Positions 1 through 6,296 of a stretch of 10,197 bases of DNA are shown here, piece by piece. Source of the DNA: JAADHX01 sp964569385 (GTDB taxonomy: Bacteria > Actinomycetota > Acidimicrobiia > Acidimicrobiales > Poriferisodalaceae); contig CAZMUM010000070.1 of NCBI GenBank assembly GCA_964569385.1, positions 1-10,197 of the forward strand. Reading direction: 5' to 3'. Made by a program: the position numbers and the translations under genes. Position 1 is the stretch's first letter, and each line of letters opens with the position of its first letter. Under the pieces are notes generated by a model. The model was not told where the DNA came from and made no database searches. It saw only the letters and a list, made by a program, of their open reading frames with translations.

Positions 1-2
1 TT

Positions 3-40
3 CGACACAGAACGCGCATCGACACAGAACGCGCATCGAC
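3..40. repeat. 17-bp perfect tandem repeat, 2.2 copies
   Basis: The unit CGACACAGAACGCGCAT occurs at 3-19 and again at 20-36 with no mismatch, followed by four further matching bases (CGAC, 37-40). The unit is not a multiple of three and lies in a stretch that appears to be coding, so gain or loss of one copy would shift the frame. The copy at 3 is preceded by TT rather than AT, so it is probably the first of the array. Confidence 0.9.
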
Positions 41-218
41 CCCCGCCGGGGGAACGGGGGCCGATGCCGGTGAACACATATCCAGACTTCGGAGGAGGGA
101 ATTCGTCCACCTGGACATCACGACTCGCTGGAGACACCTGGCGGGTCAGATTGTTGTGTTCGCCGTTGGGTTATGGGTCGGCAGTTTGGTAGCGAGGTTG
201 AGTGATGTTGCCAAATAG
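3..218 (+). CDS. C-terminal end of a membrane-anchored protein, 5' end outside window
   Basis: This frame is open from the left edge to a TAG at 216-218 and gives 71 residues. The first part is hydrophilic and rich in Arg, Ala and Gly. Residues about 47-65 (AGQIVVFAVGLWVGSLVARL) form one hydrophobic helix close to the C-terminus, so the protein probably ends in a membrane anchor. I do not recognise the family. The frame was chosen because it yields a clean membrane helix. A second frame starting at base 1 is also open, to about 192, but gives a less protein-like sequence. A 17-bp tandem duplication at 3-36 is not a multiple of three, so the frame upstream of the repeat is uncertain. It converges on the minus-strand oxidase-assembly genes, so a respiratory role is possible but not shown. 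Confidence 0.5.
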   Translation, partial: RHRTRIDTERASTPAGGTGADAGEHISRLRRREFVHLDITTRWRHLAGQIVVFAVGLWVGSLVARLSDVAK

Positions 219-264
219 CCGGTGGTGAAGTTGCGATCGCTCTTTCATACGCCAAACTGACTAG

Positions 265-393
265 GTGTTCGGACAAGCGCGTCGGCGTAAAACATTCAGG
301 TTCTACGATCAGTTCGCCACCATTCTGGCGATCGCCTTCGCCGCCGCCGTACTGATCGCAGCCACAATGTGGGCGTTGTCTCAGGCAGCCTGA
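265..393 (+). CDS. Possible 42-residue single-pass membrane peptide
   Basis: A GTG at 265, directly after an in-frame TAG at 262, opens a frame that ends at TGA 391-393. The product starts MFGQARRRKTFRFYDQF and continues as a hydrophobic Ala/Ile/Leu helix at residues about 18-38, ending WALSQAA. A basic N-terminus before one helix fits a small inner-membrane protein with the N-terminus inside. No clear Shine-Dalgarno sequence precedes the GTG and no ATG is available in frame, so the start is weak. It follows the upstream partial gene by 46 bp on the same strand. Small subunits of respiratory complexes can look like this, but the sequence gives no family assignment. A chance open frame cannot be excluded. 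Confidence 0.42.
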   Translation: MFGQARRRKTFRFYDQFATILAIAFAAAVLIAATMWALSQAA

Positions 394-410
394 CCTGGCT
401 CACGGTGCAC

Positions 411-445
411 AAACCCACCCAGAGCAGAGAGGTGGAGTGGGGTTG
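411..445. terminator. Weak candidate terminator between convergent genes
   Basis: The 54-bp gap between the plus-strand small ORF (ends 393) and the minus-strand Cys-rich gene (ends 448) holds CCACC (415-419) and GGTGG (431-435), which can pair around an 11-base loop. Flanking AACC and GGTT may extend it with bulges. There is no T-tract, so this is position-based support only. Confidence 0.2.
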
Positions 446-447
446 AA

Positions 448-783
448 CTAGAGGCGGCCGCGCATGTCGCGGCTGACGACCTTTTCGGTCCATAGAGCGA
501 TGTACCACGGCGGAGGGTTCTGTCCGGTGGTGGCCTCACCTACCGGATGTCCCTTGGTGCAGCGGGCGCGACCGGATGGGTCGACAGTGAGGCGCCACAT
601 TCGATCGGGGTGGAGTTGCACGGTCGCTCGACCCAAAGCATCCGAACCTGGTCGGTGAAAACCGTCGGCAACGGTATAGAGACAACCGCTGCTGGGGTCG
701 TTTAGCTCCCACTGTTCGGTGGGCCACACGAGGGCTTCATCACACTCTTTGCACGCAAAAATCACGCGCCGACGTCGGACCAT
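448..783 (-). CDS. Small Cys-rich (zinc-ribbon-like) hypothetical protein
   Basis: This encodes 111 residues, with ATG at 781-783 as the only usable start because an in-frame TGA lies three codons upstream. The N-terminus is strongly basic (MVRRRRVIFA) and is followed by CKEC (Cys11, Cys14). Cys34 lies in the middle, and CTKGH (Cys75, His79) follows later. Two pairs of possible metal ligands about 60 residues apart suggest a zinc ribbon, but the pattern is not one I can assign to a named family. There are no membrane segments or signal peptide. It lies 97 bp downstream of ctaG on the same strand and could be read from the same transcript or from its own promoter in that gap. No good Shine-Dalgarno sequence is visible. 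Function unknown. Confidence 0.65.
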   Translation of the reverse strand: MVRRRRVIFACKECDEALVWPTEQWELNDPSSGCLYTVADGFHRPGSDALGRATVQLHPDRMWRLTVDPSGRARCTKGHPVGEATTGQNPPPWYIALWTEKVVSRDMRGRL

Positions 784-854
784 GTTGTATCAATCGGACG
801 CCTGCGCCAATCAATGAGCCGATGACACGTGTGATTGACAACACATCCGAAGAA

Positions 855-868
855 TGAGCCATGGCTCA
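855..868. promoter_or_regulatory. 14-bp perfect palindrome in the ctaG downstream gap
   Basis: TGAGCCATGGCTCA reads the same on both strands and lies 12 bp beyond the ctaG stop codon, upstream of the small Cys-rich gene. With no spare bases for a loop it fits a dimer-binding operator better than a hairpin. A shorter palindrome, ACACGTGT, lies at 825-832. On the minus strand a TTGTCA that could act as a -35 element lies between them, but no convincing -10 follows. Confidence 0.25.
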
Positions 869-880
869 GCTGTGGCGGAC

Positions 881-1771
881 CTAACTCGACGAAGCCTCGG
901 TGGTTTTGGGGCCAGCAACTGGCGTTTCCTCAGGTGCAGGCTCGCCGGTGAAAACCACCGAACCCGCAGAAAATTCGGCTGGCCTCATCCATATGATCAT
1001 CAACGCCAACATCGTGCCCCAGACGACGGGAATCCCGCCGATCTTCATGATGAGCCCTGCGATCTGTTGGTCGGTGGTAGCAGCAAGCCCATAGAAACGG
1101 GGGGCAAGTTCATAGGTCGAGTACAGCGGGAACGGAGCAAAGGTCAAGAATCCAGCAGGCACCATTGGAACCACGCCTGCGGCCAAGAAGATGTAGCCCA
1201 CCTTGACTGGTGGGGCCGCGCTGGTCATCTCTGGCAGCGGCGAGATGATGGGCGCCCACAACAAGAAGCCCATCGCCAACCACACCATGTCCATGACGAA
1301 CGATCCCCACTGGCTCGAGCGCAGAACGTCGACGGTCCAGGGAGCATGGGTGAATAGCAGCAAACCGTTGAACATCAGGCCTGCGAATAGCGGTTTTGAA
1401 ACTCTGGTGACGAGGCGATAAATGCGGAGCTTGCCCAACACCTGTCTAGCCATCCATTCGGGGAGACCGAGCAGCATCAGCGGAGCGGCAACCAGGGTGT
1501 AGATCATGAACTGCGCCATATGGGCACTAGCGAGGTAGCTCGCTCCGAGCAACCCGAGAGGCCAGTCGGTGGCCAGCCAGAAGGCCAGAACGCCACCGAA
1601 GTAGAACCGGGTACGGCGGGCCTGATCGGGTGCTTCGATGCCTCGGTCTCGGCGCCGTTTGACGGCTATGAGGTACGGAAGCGACAACAAAAGGACGACA
1701 GCCCAGATGCCTGGGTAGGCCTTGAACTGCCATGTCCAGGGTTCATCGATGGTCGCGCACCAGAACCGCAT
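881..1771 (-). CDS. ctaG: Cytochrome c oxidase assembly protein CtaG (caa3 type)
   Basis: This 296-residue polytopic membrane protein has about seven hydrophobic segments and matches the caa3_CtaG family, which is needed to build active caa3-type cytochrome c oxidase, probably at the CuB site. Recognisable features are SAHM followed by a membrane helix ending in PLMLLGLP (about 82-104), THAPW (141-145) and a C-terminal TTDQQIAGLIMK segment (232-243). The tail after residue 275 is Pro/Thr/Glu-rich and cytoplasmic or disordered. As I recall the family, the first motif is usually HMxQH; here it reads HMAQF, so the second His is missing. The start is well supported: AGGAG lies seven bases before the ATG, and the ATG overlaps the stop of the Sco gene as TGATG. 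Pairing with Sco points to one copper-centre assembly unit. Confidence 0.9.
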   Translation of the reverse strand: MRFWCATIDEPWTWQFKAYPGIWAVVLLLSLPYLIAVKRRRDRGIEAPDQARRTRFYFGGVLAFWLATDWPLGLLGASYLASAHMAQFMIYTLVAAPLMLLGLPEWMARQVLGKLRIYRLVTRVSKPLFAGLMFNGLLLFTHAPWTVDVLRSSQWGSFVMDMVWLAMGFLLWAPIISPLPEMTSAAPPVKVGYIFLAAGVVPMVPAGFLTFAPFPLYSTYELAPRFYGLAATTDQQIAGLIMKIGGIPVVWGTMLALMIIWMRPAEFSAGSVVFTGEPAPEETPVAGPKTTEASSS

Positions 1772-2469
1772 CAGCTGTCTCCTGCCTTGATCTTGCTCAG
1801 TATGGGAAGGTCTCTGACCCAGTGAGTCTGGCGAGTTCCTTGGGGGTAAACGGTGTAGGCGACACCATCGGGGGCGAAAGCGAATACCTGACCGGCATGG
1901 CCGAACGTGTAGTCGTCGCCGTCGCCGTCTCGTTGGGCCACAGGCACGTTAAACGCTCGCTGGGCTTCTTGTAGCTGCTCGAGCGTGCCTGTTAGGCCGA
2001 TGAAGTCGTCATCGAAGTTATCGAGAAATCGCCTTATCGTGTCGGGGTCGTCTCGGTCGGGGTCGACCGTAACGAACACCACTTCGACATCTGGTGGCAT
2101 CTCTGAGCGGGCCAACACTGTCTGGAGTTGGGCCAAGTGCACGGGGCAGATGTCTGGGCAGTTCGTGTAGCCGAAGTAAAGCAGGGTGAGTTTGCCTTCA
2201 GTTTCGGCTCGAAGGTCGTACTCGTTACCGTCGGTGTCCTGGAGAACAATGGCCGGCTTCACGAGGGGCACGTCGAGTTCGACGCCGGCGAATTGACCGT
2301 CGTCGACCGCTTGCGCTCCTGCGCCGCAGCCCGCGACAACGAGCGCTATGGTCGCTAACCACCATCGGCGTTTTACGCCAGTGACGATGCTGACCGAACG
2401 GGAAGGAATGGCGGAGGTCTGCAACACGATTGAATCTAACGGCCAATCTAGTGGAATCGGCCTCCGCAT
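1771..2469 (-). CDS. SCO1/SenC/PrrC family copper chaperone, lipoprotein
   Basis: Sco proteins are thioredoxin-fold, membrane-anchored copper carriers that help metallate the CuA site of cytochrome c oxidase. From the ATG at 2469 the product is 232 residues. The copper ligands are all visible: GYTNCPDICP with Cys104 and Cys108 (CxxxC) and the distal His191 in FGHAGQ. VTVDPDRD (about 133-140) is also typical. A basic stretch (VKRRWW, 32-37), a hydrophobic run and lipobox VAGC (Cys48) indicate a lipoprotein outside the membrane. The N-terminal extension before the signal is unusually long and no Shine-Dalgarno sequence precedes the ATG. A TTG at 2472 directly upstream and a GTG at 2427 are alternative starts. 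The stop overlaps ctaG by one base, so the two are probably coupled. Confidence 0.9.
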   Translation of the reverse strand: MRRPIPLDWPLDSIVLQTSAIPSRSVSIVTGVKRRWWLATIALVVAGCGAGAQAVDDGQFAGVELDVPLVKPAIVLQDTDGNEYDLRAETEGKLTLLYFGYTNCPDICPVHLAQLQTVLARSEMPPDVEVVFVTVDPDRDDPDTIRRFLDNFDDDFIGLTGTLEQLQEAQRAFNVPVAQRDGDGDDYTFGHAGQVFAFAPDGVAYTVYPQGTRQTHWVRDLPILSKIKAGDS

Positions 2470-2507
2470 CAACCGCGGAAGCCCTGTAACGTTTCCGTCG
2501 CTAGTAG

Positions 2508-3404
2508 CTAGCCGACAGCTACGACGATAGCCACGCCAACGAGCACCACGGCGCTAGCTACGTACTCGCTTTTGCGATGTTGCTCGCCAAGCCACCACGC
2601 TGAGATCCCGAAGGCCATCACCAGTTCGACTTGTCCGAGCGTGCGCACACTCGCGGCACTGGCGAGAGTCAGCGCTGTCGCCCAGGCGAACGAGCCGAGG
2701 AGCGACAGCACCCCGACCGGAAGCGCCTTGCGCCAATGATGGACGACAGCGGTTAGCTGGCTGCGGTCGGTCCATGCCAGCTGCATCGCATTCAGTGCAG
2801 TTTGCAGAGCCAACATGATAGTGAGCGTTACCAGCGCTCTGAACCACACCGGATCGGCGTCATCAAGGGCAGTAGAGGCACCACGGATCCCCACGGCCGC
2901 CACCGCGAAGAGACCACCAGCGACTACGCCCATCCAGGCCGCCGGGTCGCCGAAGTTGCGGGCTAGGTCGCCGACGCGGCCAGGAGCCGCCAACCAAACA
3001 ACCCCTCCCAGCCAGGCCAACACTCCGATCCATGCAGGCGCTGCGATCGGTTCGTCTAACCAGACCGCAGACGCGACGGCGACCTGAATCACTTCGGTCT
3101 TGCTGTAAACCGTGCCGATGGCGAAGTCGCGCAATTCAAATGAGCGAAGCAAAGCAACCGTGGCCACGATTTGGGCCAGTCCGCCGACTCCGACAAATAC
3201 CCAGAACTCGGCTGGCAGGTGCGGCAGGTCATGTTCGGTGGCGACAAGCACGCCGAAAAGCGCCAGTGCCGCCAACGGCAGGCCATAAGCGTACCTGACG
3301 AAGCCTGCCGCGCTCAGATCGAGAACCTTACGAAGTTCGTGTTGGCGCGAGGTTCGCAGAATCTGGAACGTTGCTGCCAGCAACGTAATCGGCACCCAGA
3401 TCAT
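2508..3404 (-). CDS. DMT-superfamily (EamA-like) transporter, xyl-linked
   Basis: The product is 298 residues, almost entirely hydrophobic, with about ten membrane helices. Two homologous halves are visible, each ending in a similar helix pair: SKTEVIQVAVASAVWLDEP (101-119) with the following helix, and GQVELVMAFGISAWWLGEQ (257-275) with the following helix. This duplicated EamA layout is typical of drug/metabolite transporters, which move small metabolites, amino acids or sugars. The start is the ATG at 3402-3404, which overlaps the xylB stop by four bases as ATGA. A frame extension upstream would run far into xylB and is unlikely. Tight coupling to xylB suggests that the substrate is a pentose or a product of pentose metabolism, but the sequence does not show the substrate or the direction of transport. 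No clear Shine-Dalgarno sequence, consistent with coupled translation. Confidence 0.85.
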   Translation of the reverse strand: MIWVPITLLAATFQILRTSRQHELRKVLDLSAAGFVRYAYGLPLAALALFGVLVATEHDLPHLPAEFWVFVGVGGLAQIVATVALLRSFELRDFAIGTVYSKTEVIQVAVASAVWLDEPIAAPAWIGVLAWLGGVVWLAAPGRVGDLARNFGDPAAWMGVVAGGLFAVAAVGIRGASTALDDADPVWFRALVTLTIMLALQTALNAMQLAWTDRSQLTAVVHHWRKALPVGVLSLLGSFAWATALTLASAASVRTLGQVELVMAFGISAWWLGEQHRKSEYVASAVVLVGVAIVVAVG

Positions 3405-4840
3405 CGGGTCAGTTCGGCGTAGGCCGCCCTGACCTTGGGGGCATCGTTCGAGTCGGCCGGTTCGATTAGCAGACCAGATCCGAGCGACCATGCCTTTGCA
3501 ATGTCGTTTACCGGCACGTCGAGCGCTATCGAAGCCGCCTGCGAGGCAGCACCCGTCGCGACAACCTCCTGGTCGGTTGGCACCAGAATCGTGCGGTCGT
3601 GTAGATCAGCGCAACGCTGGCGGTAGGTCGCCGACCTGGCTCCGCCACCCACAAGATGCAGGCGACCCGACACGTCAACGCCGGCCGAAGTCAGGTGATC
3701 CAAGCCATCGAACAACCCGCACAACACTCCATCGTGAGCGGCTAGGGCGAGCGTCTCTCGGGTGGTCGTTGTTCGTAGACCGTGAAACCGGCCACTTTCG
3801 TCTGGCCGATTCGGTGTTCTCTCGCCATCGAAGTAGGGCACAAGCGTGCAGCCGTCGAACCGGGCTGAAGGCGCTGACGCGAGGGCGCTAAGTCCGGCTG
3901 CATCGGTGCCCATCCACTCTGCGACAGAATCGGTCACTCGTGTTGCGTTGAGCGTGCAAACGAGCGGCAAGTACTCGCCAGATGCACTCGCGAACCCGGC
4001 CACAGCGCCGGAAGGGTCGGAGGTAGGCAATGCCGACAAGCTGTAGATGGTGCCAGATGTGCCTAGAGACATCACTAGATCTCCTACCCTGAGACCAAGC
4101 CCAAGTGCGGCCCCCATGTTGTCGCCAGATCCGGCCCCGACAACAATCCCAGGCGAAAGGCCGAGGGCTGCGGCGCCTTCGACCGTCAGCTCACCAGCCG
4201 CTTCGTCGTGCGCCACGATCGTCGGCAGACGTTGAAGCCACGATGCCGCGTCGTCAACGGCTGTGGCCAGTAGTTCAGGTTGGTAGGTATTCGAAACCGG
4301 ATCGAACCAGCCGGTTCCGGACGCATCGCCGCGGTCGGTGATGTGCTTACCGGTCAGGCACCAGGTCAGGTAATCGTGCGGCAGCATGATCTTGTCGGCC
4401 CTGGCAAGACTCTCGGGTTCGTTATCGGCCATCCAAAGGAGTTTCGTGATTGTGAAAGCGGCAACAGGCACGCTTCGGCACAACGCGGCCCACTGTCCGG
4501 CGCCAAGTCGCTCCACCAACGCCGACGCCTGCTCGGCCGATGTGGTGTCGTTCCACAGCTTCGCCGGTCTTACAACGGCCCCAGCCGAGTCGACCAACAC
4601 CAAACCGTGCTGCTGTCCGGCAACCGAGATGGCTGCTACATCTTTCCTAACGTCATCGGGGAGTTGGCTGACGGCCGCCACGAGCGCGTCCCACCACGCC
4701 TCGGGATCCTGTTCTGACACGGGTGGCTGCGCCGGTGGATGTGGCGCTGAGCCGGTGCCCATGACCTCGCCGGTCTCGGCGTTCCGGGCCTCGACCTTCG
4801 TCGATTGGGTCGATGAGTCGACACCGATTACCAGGGGCAT
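3401..4840 (-). CDS. xylB: Xylulokinase
   Basis: XylB transfers phosphate from ATP to D-xylulose, giving xylulose 5-phosphate for the pentose phosphate pathway in the cytoplasm. The 479-residue product is a full-length FGGY carbohydrate kinase. The N-terminal phosphate-binding region is GVDSSTQSTK (6-15), the form I associate with actinobacterial xylulokinases. SVAGQQHG (72-79) forms part of the substrate site. GSGDN places the predicted catalytic base at Asp240. SLGTSGT (259-265) and the glycine-rich LVGGGARS near the C-terminal third belong to the ATPase fold. The ATG at 4838-4840 overlaps the xylA stop as TGATG; a TTG one codon upstream is unlikely to be used. The stop overlaps the transporter start by four bases. 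Position directly after xylA confirms the xylulose substrate over other sugars. Confidence 0.95.
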   Translation of the reverse strand: MPLVIGVDSSTQSTKVEARNAETGEVMGTGSAPHPPAQPPVSEQDPEAWWDALVAAVSQLPDDVRKDVAAISVAGQQHGLVLVDSAGAVVRPAKLWNDTTSAEQASALVERLGAGQWAALCRSVPVAAFTITKLLWMADNEPESLARADKIMLPHDYLTWCLTGKHITDRGDASGTGWFDPVSNTYQPELLATAVDDAASWLQRLPTIVAHDEAAGELTVEGAAALGLSPGIVVGAGSGDNMGAALGLGLRVGDLVMSLGTSGTIYSLSALPTSDPSGAVAGFASASGEYLPLVCTLNATRVTDSVAEWMGTDAAGLSALASAPSARFDGCTLVPYFDGERTPNRPDESGRFHGLRTTTTRETLALAAHDGVLCGLFDGLDHLTSAGVDVSGRLHLVGGGARSATYRQRCADLHDRTILVPTDQEVVATGAASQAASIALDVPVNDIAKAWSLGSGLLIEPADSNDAPKVRAAYAELTR

Positions 4841-6171
4841 CAACGAACTCGGTCGATGTAGCGAGCCACCGTGTTCTCAAGTTGCTCCTGACGACCCGAA
4901 TTGCGTGTGGGCTCTGGCGCTTCGAGGGTTCGATCGTGCAACGACTGCAAGGTTTCGGTGCCGCCCATGATTCGTTGGCCAAGACCTGCGTCCCATCGGG
5001 CGTATCGGTCGCGCCGAAGATCTTCCAGAGCACCGTCGTCGATCATGGCCGATGCCACCAACAAGGCGTGGGCCATGGTGTCCATGCCTCCGATGTGGGC
5101 GTGGAAGAGGTCGTCTCTCGCGGTGGATTGGCGACGAAGTTTGGCGTCGAAGTTGAGGCCACCCGAGGTGAACCCGCCACCGCGAAGAAGTTCGTACATC
5201 CCGAGCGTCATCTGCTCGACCGATACTGGGAACCGGTCGAGATCCCAGCCAAGGCGATCGTCGCCAGCATTGGCGTCGATGCTTCCGAAGATGCCGCCCG
5301 CAAACGCGGCCGCAACCTCGTGGGCGAAGTCGTGGCCTGACAACGTCGCGTGGTTGACTTCGATGTTCGTGTGGATCTCGCCAATCAGGTCGTACCTGGA
5401 AAGGAACGCTTGGCAAGCCGCAACGTCAAAGTCGTACTGGTGTTTAGTCGGTTCGAACGGTTTGGGTTCGAGCAGGAGCATGCCCTCGAACCCGATCTTG
5501 TGTTTGTGCTCGACCACCATTGTCATGAATCGACCGAGCTGGTCGAGTTCGCGTTTCATATCGGTGTTCAGGAGGGTTTCGTACCCCTCGCGACCACCCC
5601 AGAGCACGTAGTTCTGGCCGCCGAGGCGGTGGGTTGCCGACAGACAATGGGCCACCTGCCCGGCCGCGTATGCGAACACTTCTGGGTCTGGGTTGGTAGC
5701 GGCACCGGCTTGGAAGCGAGGGTCAGAGAATAGATTGGCAGTCCCCCACAACAGCTCGACTCCGGTGCGATCCATATGCCCAGCAGCCTCGTCGACCATT
5801 TCGTCGAGAAGGTCGGCCGACTGCCTGAACGTGTCCCCAACGGGCGCGATATCCACGTCGTGGAAGCAAAAGAATGGGACGCCCAGTTTTTCGAAGAACT
5901 CGAACGCAACATCCATCTTGAACTTGGCACGGGCCAACGCGTCGGATTGCGACGGATCAAGCCACGGACGGTCGAGGGTGCCCCGGCCGAAGATGTCGAA
6001 CCCGTCCCAGTTGAAGCTGTGCCAGTAGGCGACGGCGAACCGAAGATGATCCTTCATCGACTTGCCCGCAACTATCCGATTGCGGTCGTACCACCTGAAG
6101 GCCAAGGGGTCGTCGCTCTCGATCCCTTTGAACTCAATTGGCCCGCTAACGGTCGAAAAGAACTCCGACAT
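4840..6171 (-). CDS. xylA: D-xylose isomerase, class II
   Basis: XylA interconverts D-xylose and D-xylulose in the cytoplasm using two divalent metal ions. From ATG 6171 the product is 443 residues, the normal class II length with the N-terminal insert. Both family signatures are present: FHDVDIAPVG (103-112, His104 and Asp107) and LEPKPFEP (234-241, Glu235 and Lys237). The remaining metal and catalytic residues are all visible: Glu271 and His274 in EVNH, Asp299, Asp310, Asp312 and Asp342. They line up with the E. coli enzyme at a constant offset of three. The frame stays open 23 codons further upstream, but an AGGAGG seven bases before this ATG fixes the start. The stop overlaps xylB by one base. 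The oxidoreductase gene lies 125 bp upstream. Confidence 0.97.
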   Translation of the reverse strand: MSEFFSTVSGPIEFKGIESDDPLAFRWYDRNRIVAGKSMKDHLRFAVAYWHSFNWDGFDIFGRGTLDRPWLDPSQSDALARAKFKMDVAFEFFEKLGVPFFCFHDVDIAPVGDTFRQSADLLDEMVDEAAGHMDRTGVELLWGTANLFSDPRFQAGAATNPDPEVFAYAAGQVAHCLSATHRLGGQNYVLWGGREGYETLLNTDMKRELDQLGRFMTMVVEHKHKIGFEGMLLLEPKPFEPTKHQYDFDVAACQAFLSRYDLIGEIHTNIEVNHATLSGHDFAHEVAAAFAGGIFGSIDANAGDDRLGWDLDRFPVSVEQMTLGMYELLRGGGFTSGGLNFDAKLRRQSTARDDLFHAHIGGMDTMAHALLVASAMIDDGALEDLRRDRYARWDAGLGQRIMGGTETLQSLHDRTLEAPEPTRNSGRQEQLENTVARYIDRVR

Positions 6172-6178
6172 CAGTCTG

Positions 6179-6184
6179 CCTCCT
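6179..6184 (-). promoter_or_regulatory. Strong ribosome binding site of xylA
   Basis: The minus strand reads AGGAGG here, with seven bases to the ATG at 6171. This decides the xylA start against the longer open frame. It is the best Shine-Dalgarno match in the cassette. The rest of the 125-bp gap up to the oxidoreductase stop (6185-6296) shows no further gene, and I see no convincing promoter or terminator there. Confidence 0.8.
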
Positions 6185-6296
6185 GCGGGCATGGTAGCGA
6201 GAACGTTCGGGAAGGCCGGGACGGATCGCCGTGACCTCACACAACGAGAAACTTGCCAGCCGCGTCAGGCCAGGCGAACAAAAAACCAATCCTGGG

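Noticed and set aside
854..1357. 167-residue plus-strand open frame
   Set aside because: Lies wholly opposite ctaG, with a composition rich in His, Arg and Gly typical of antisense frames of GC-rich genes.
4386..4970. 194-residue plus-strand open frame
   Set aside because: Antisense to xylB and the end of xylA; Ser/Ala/Thr-rich shadow translation.
6172..6240. 23-residue N-terminal extension of xylA
   Set aside because: The strong AGGAGG lies inside this stretch, just before the ATG at 6171, and class II enzymes begin near that point.
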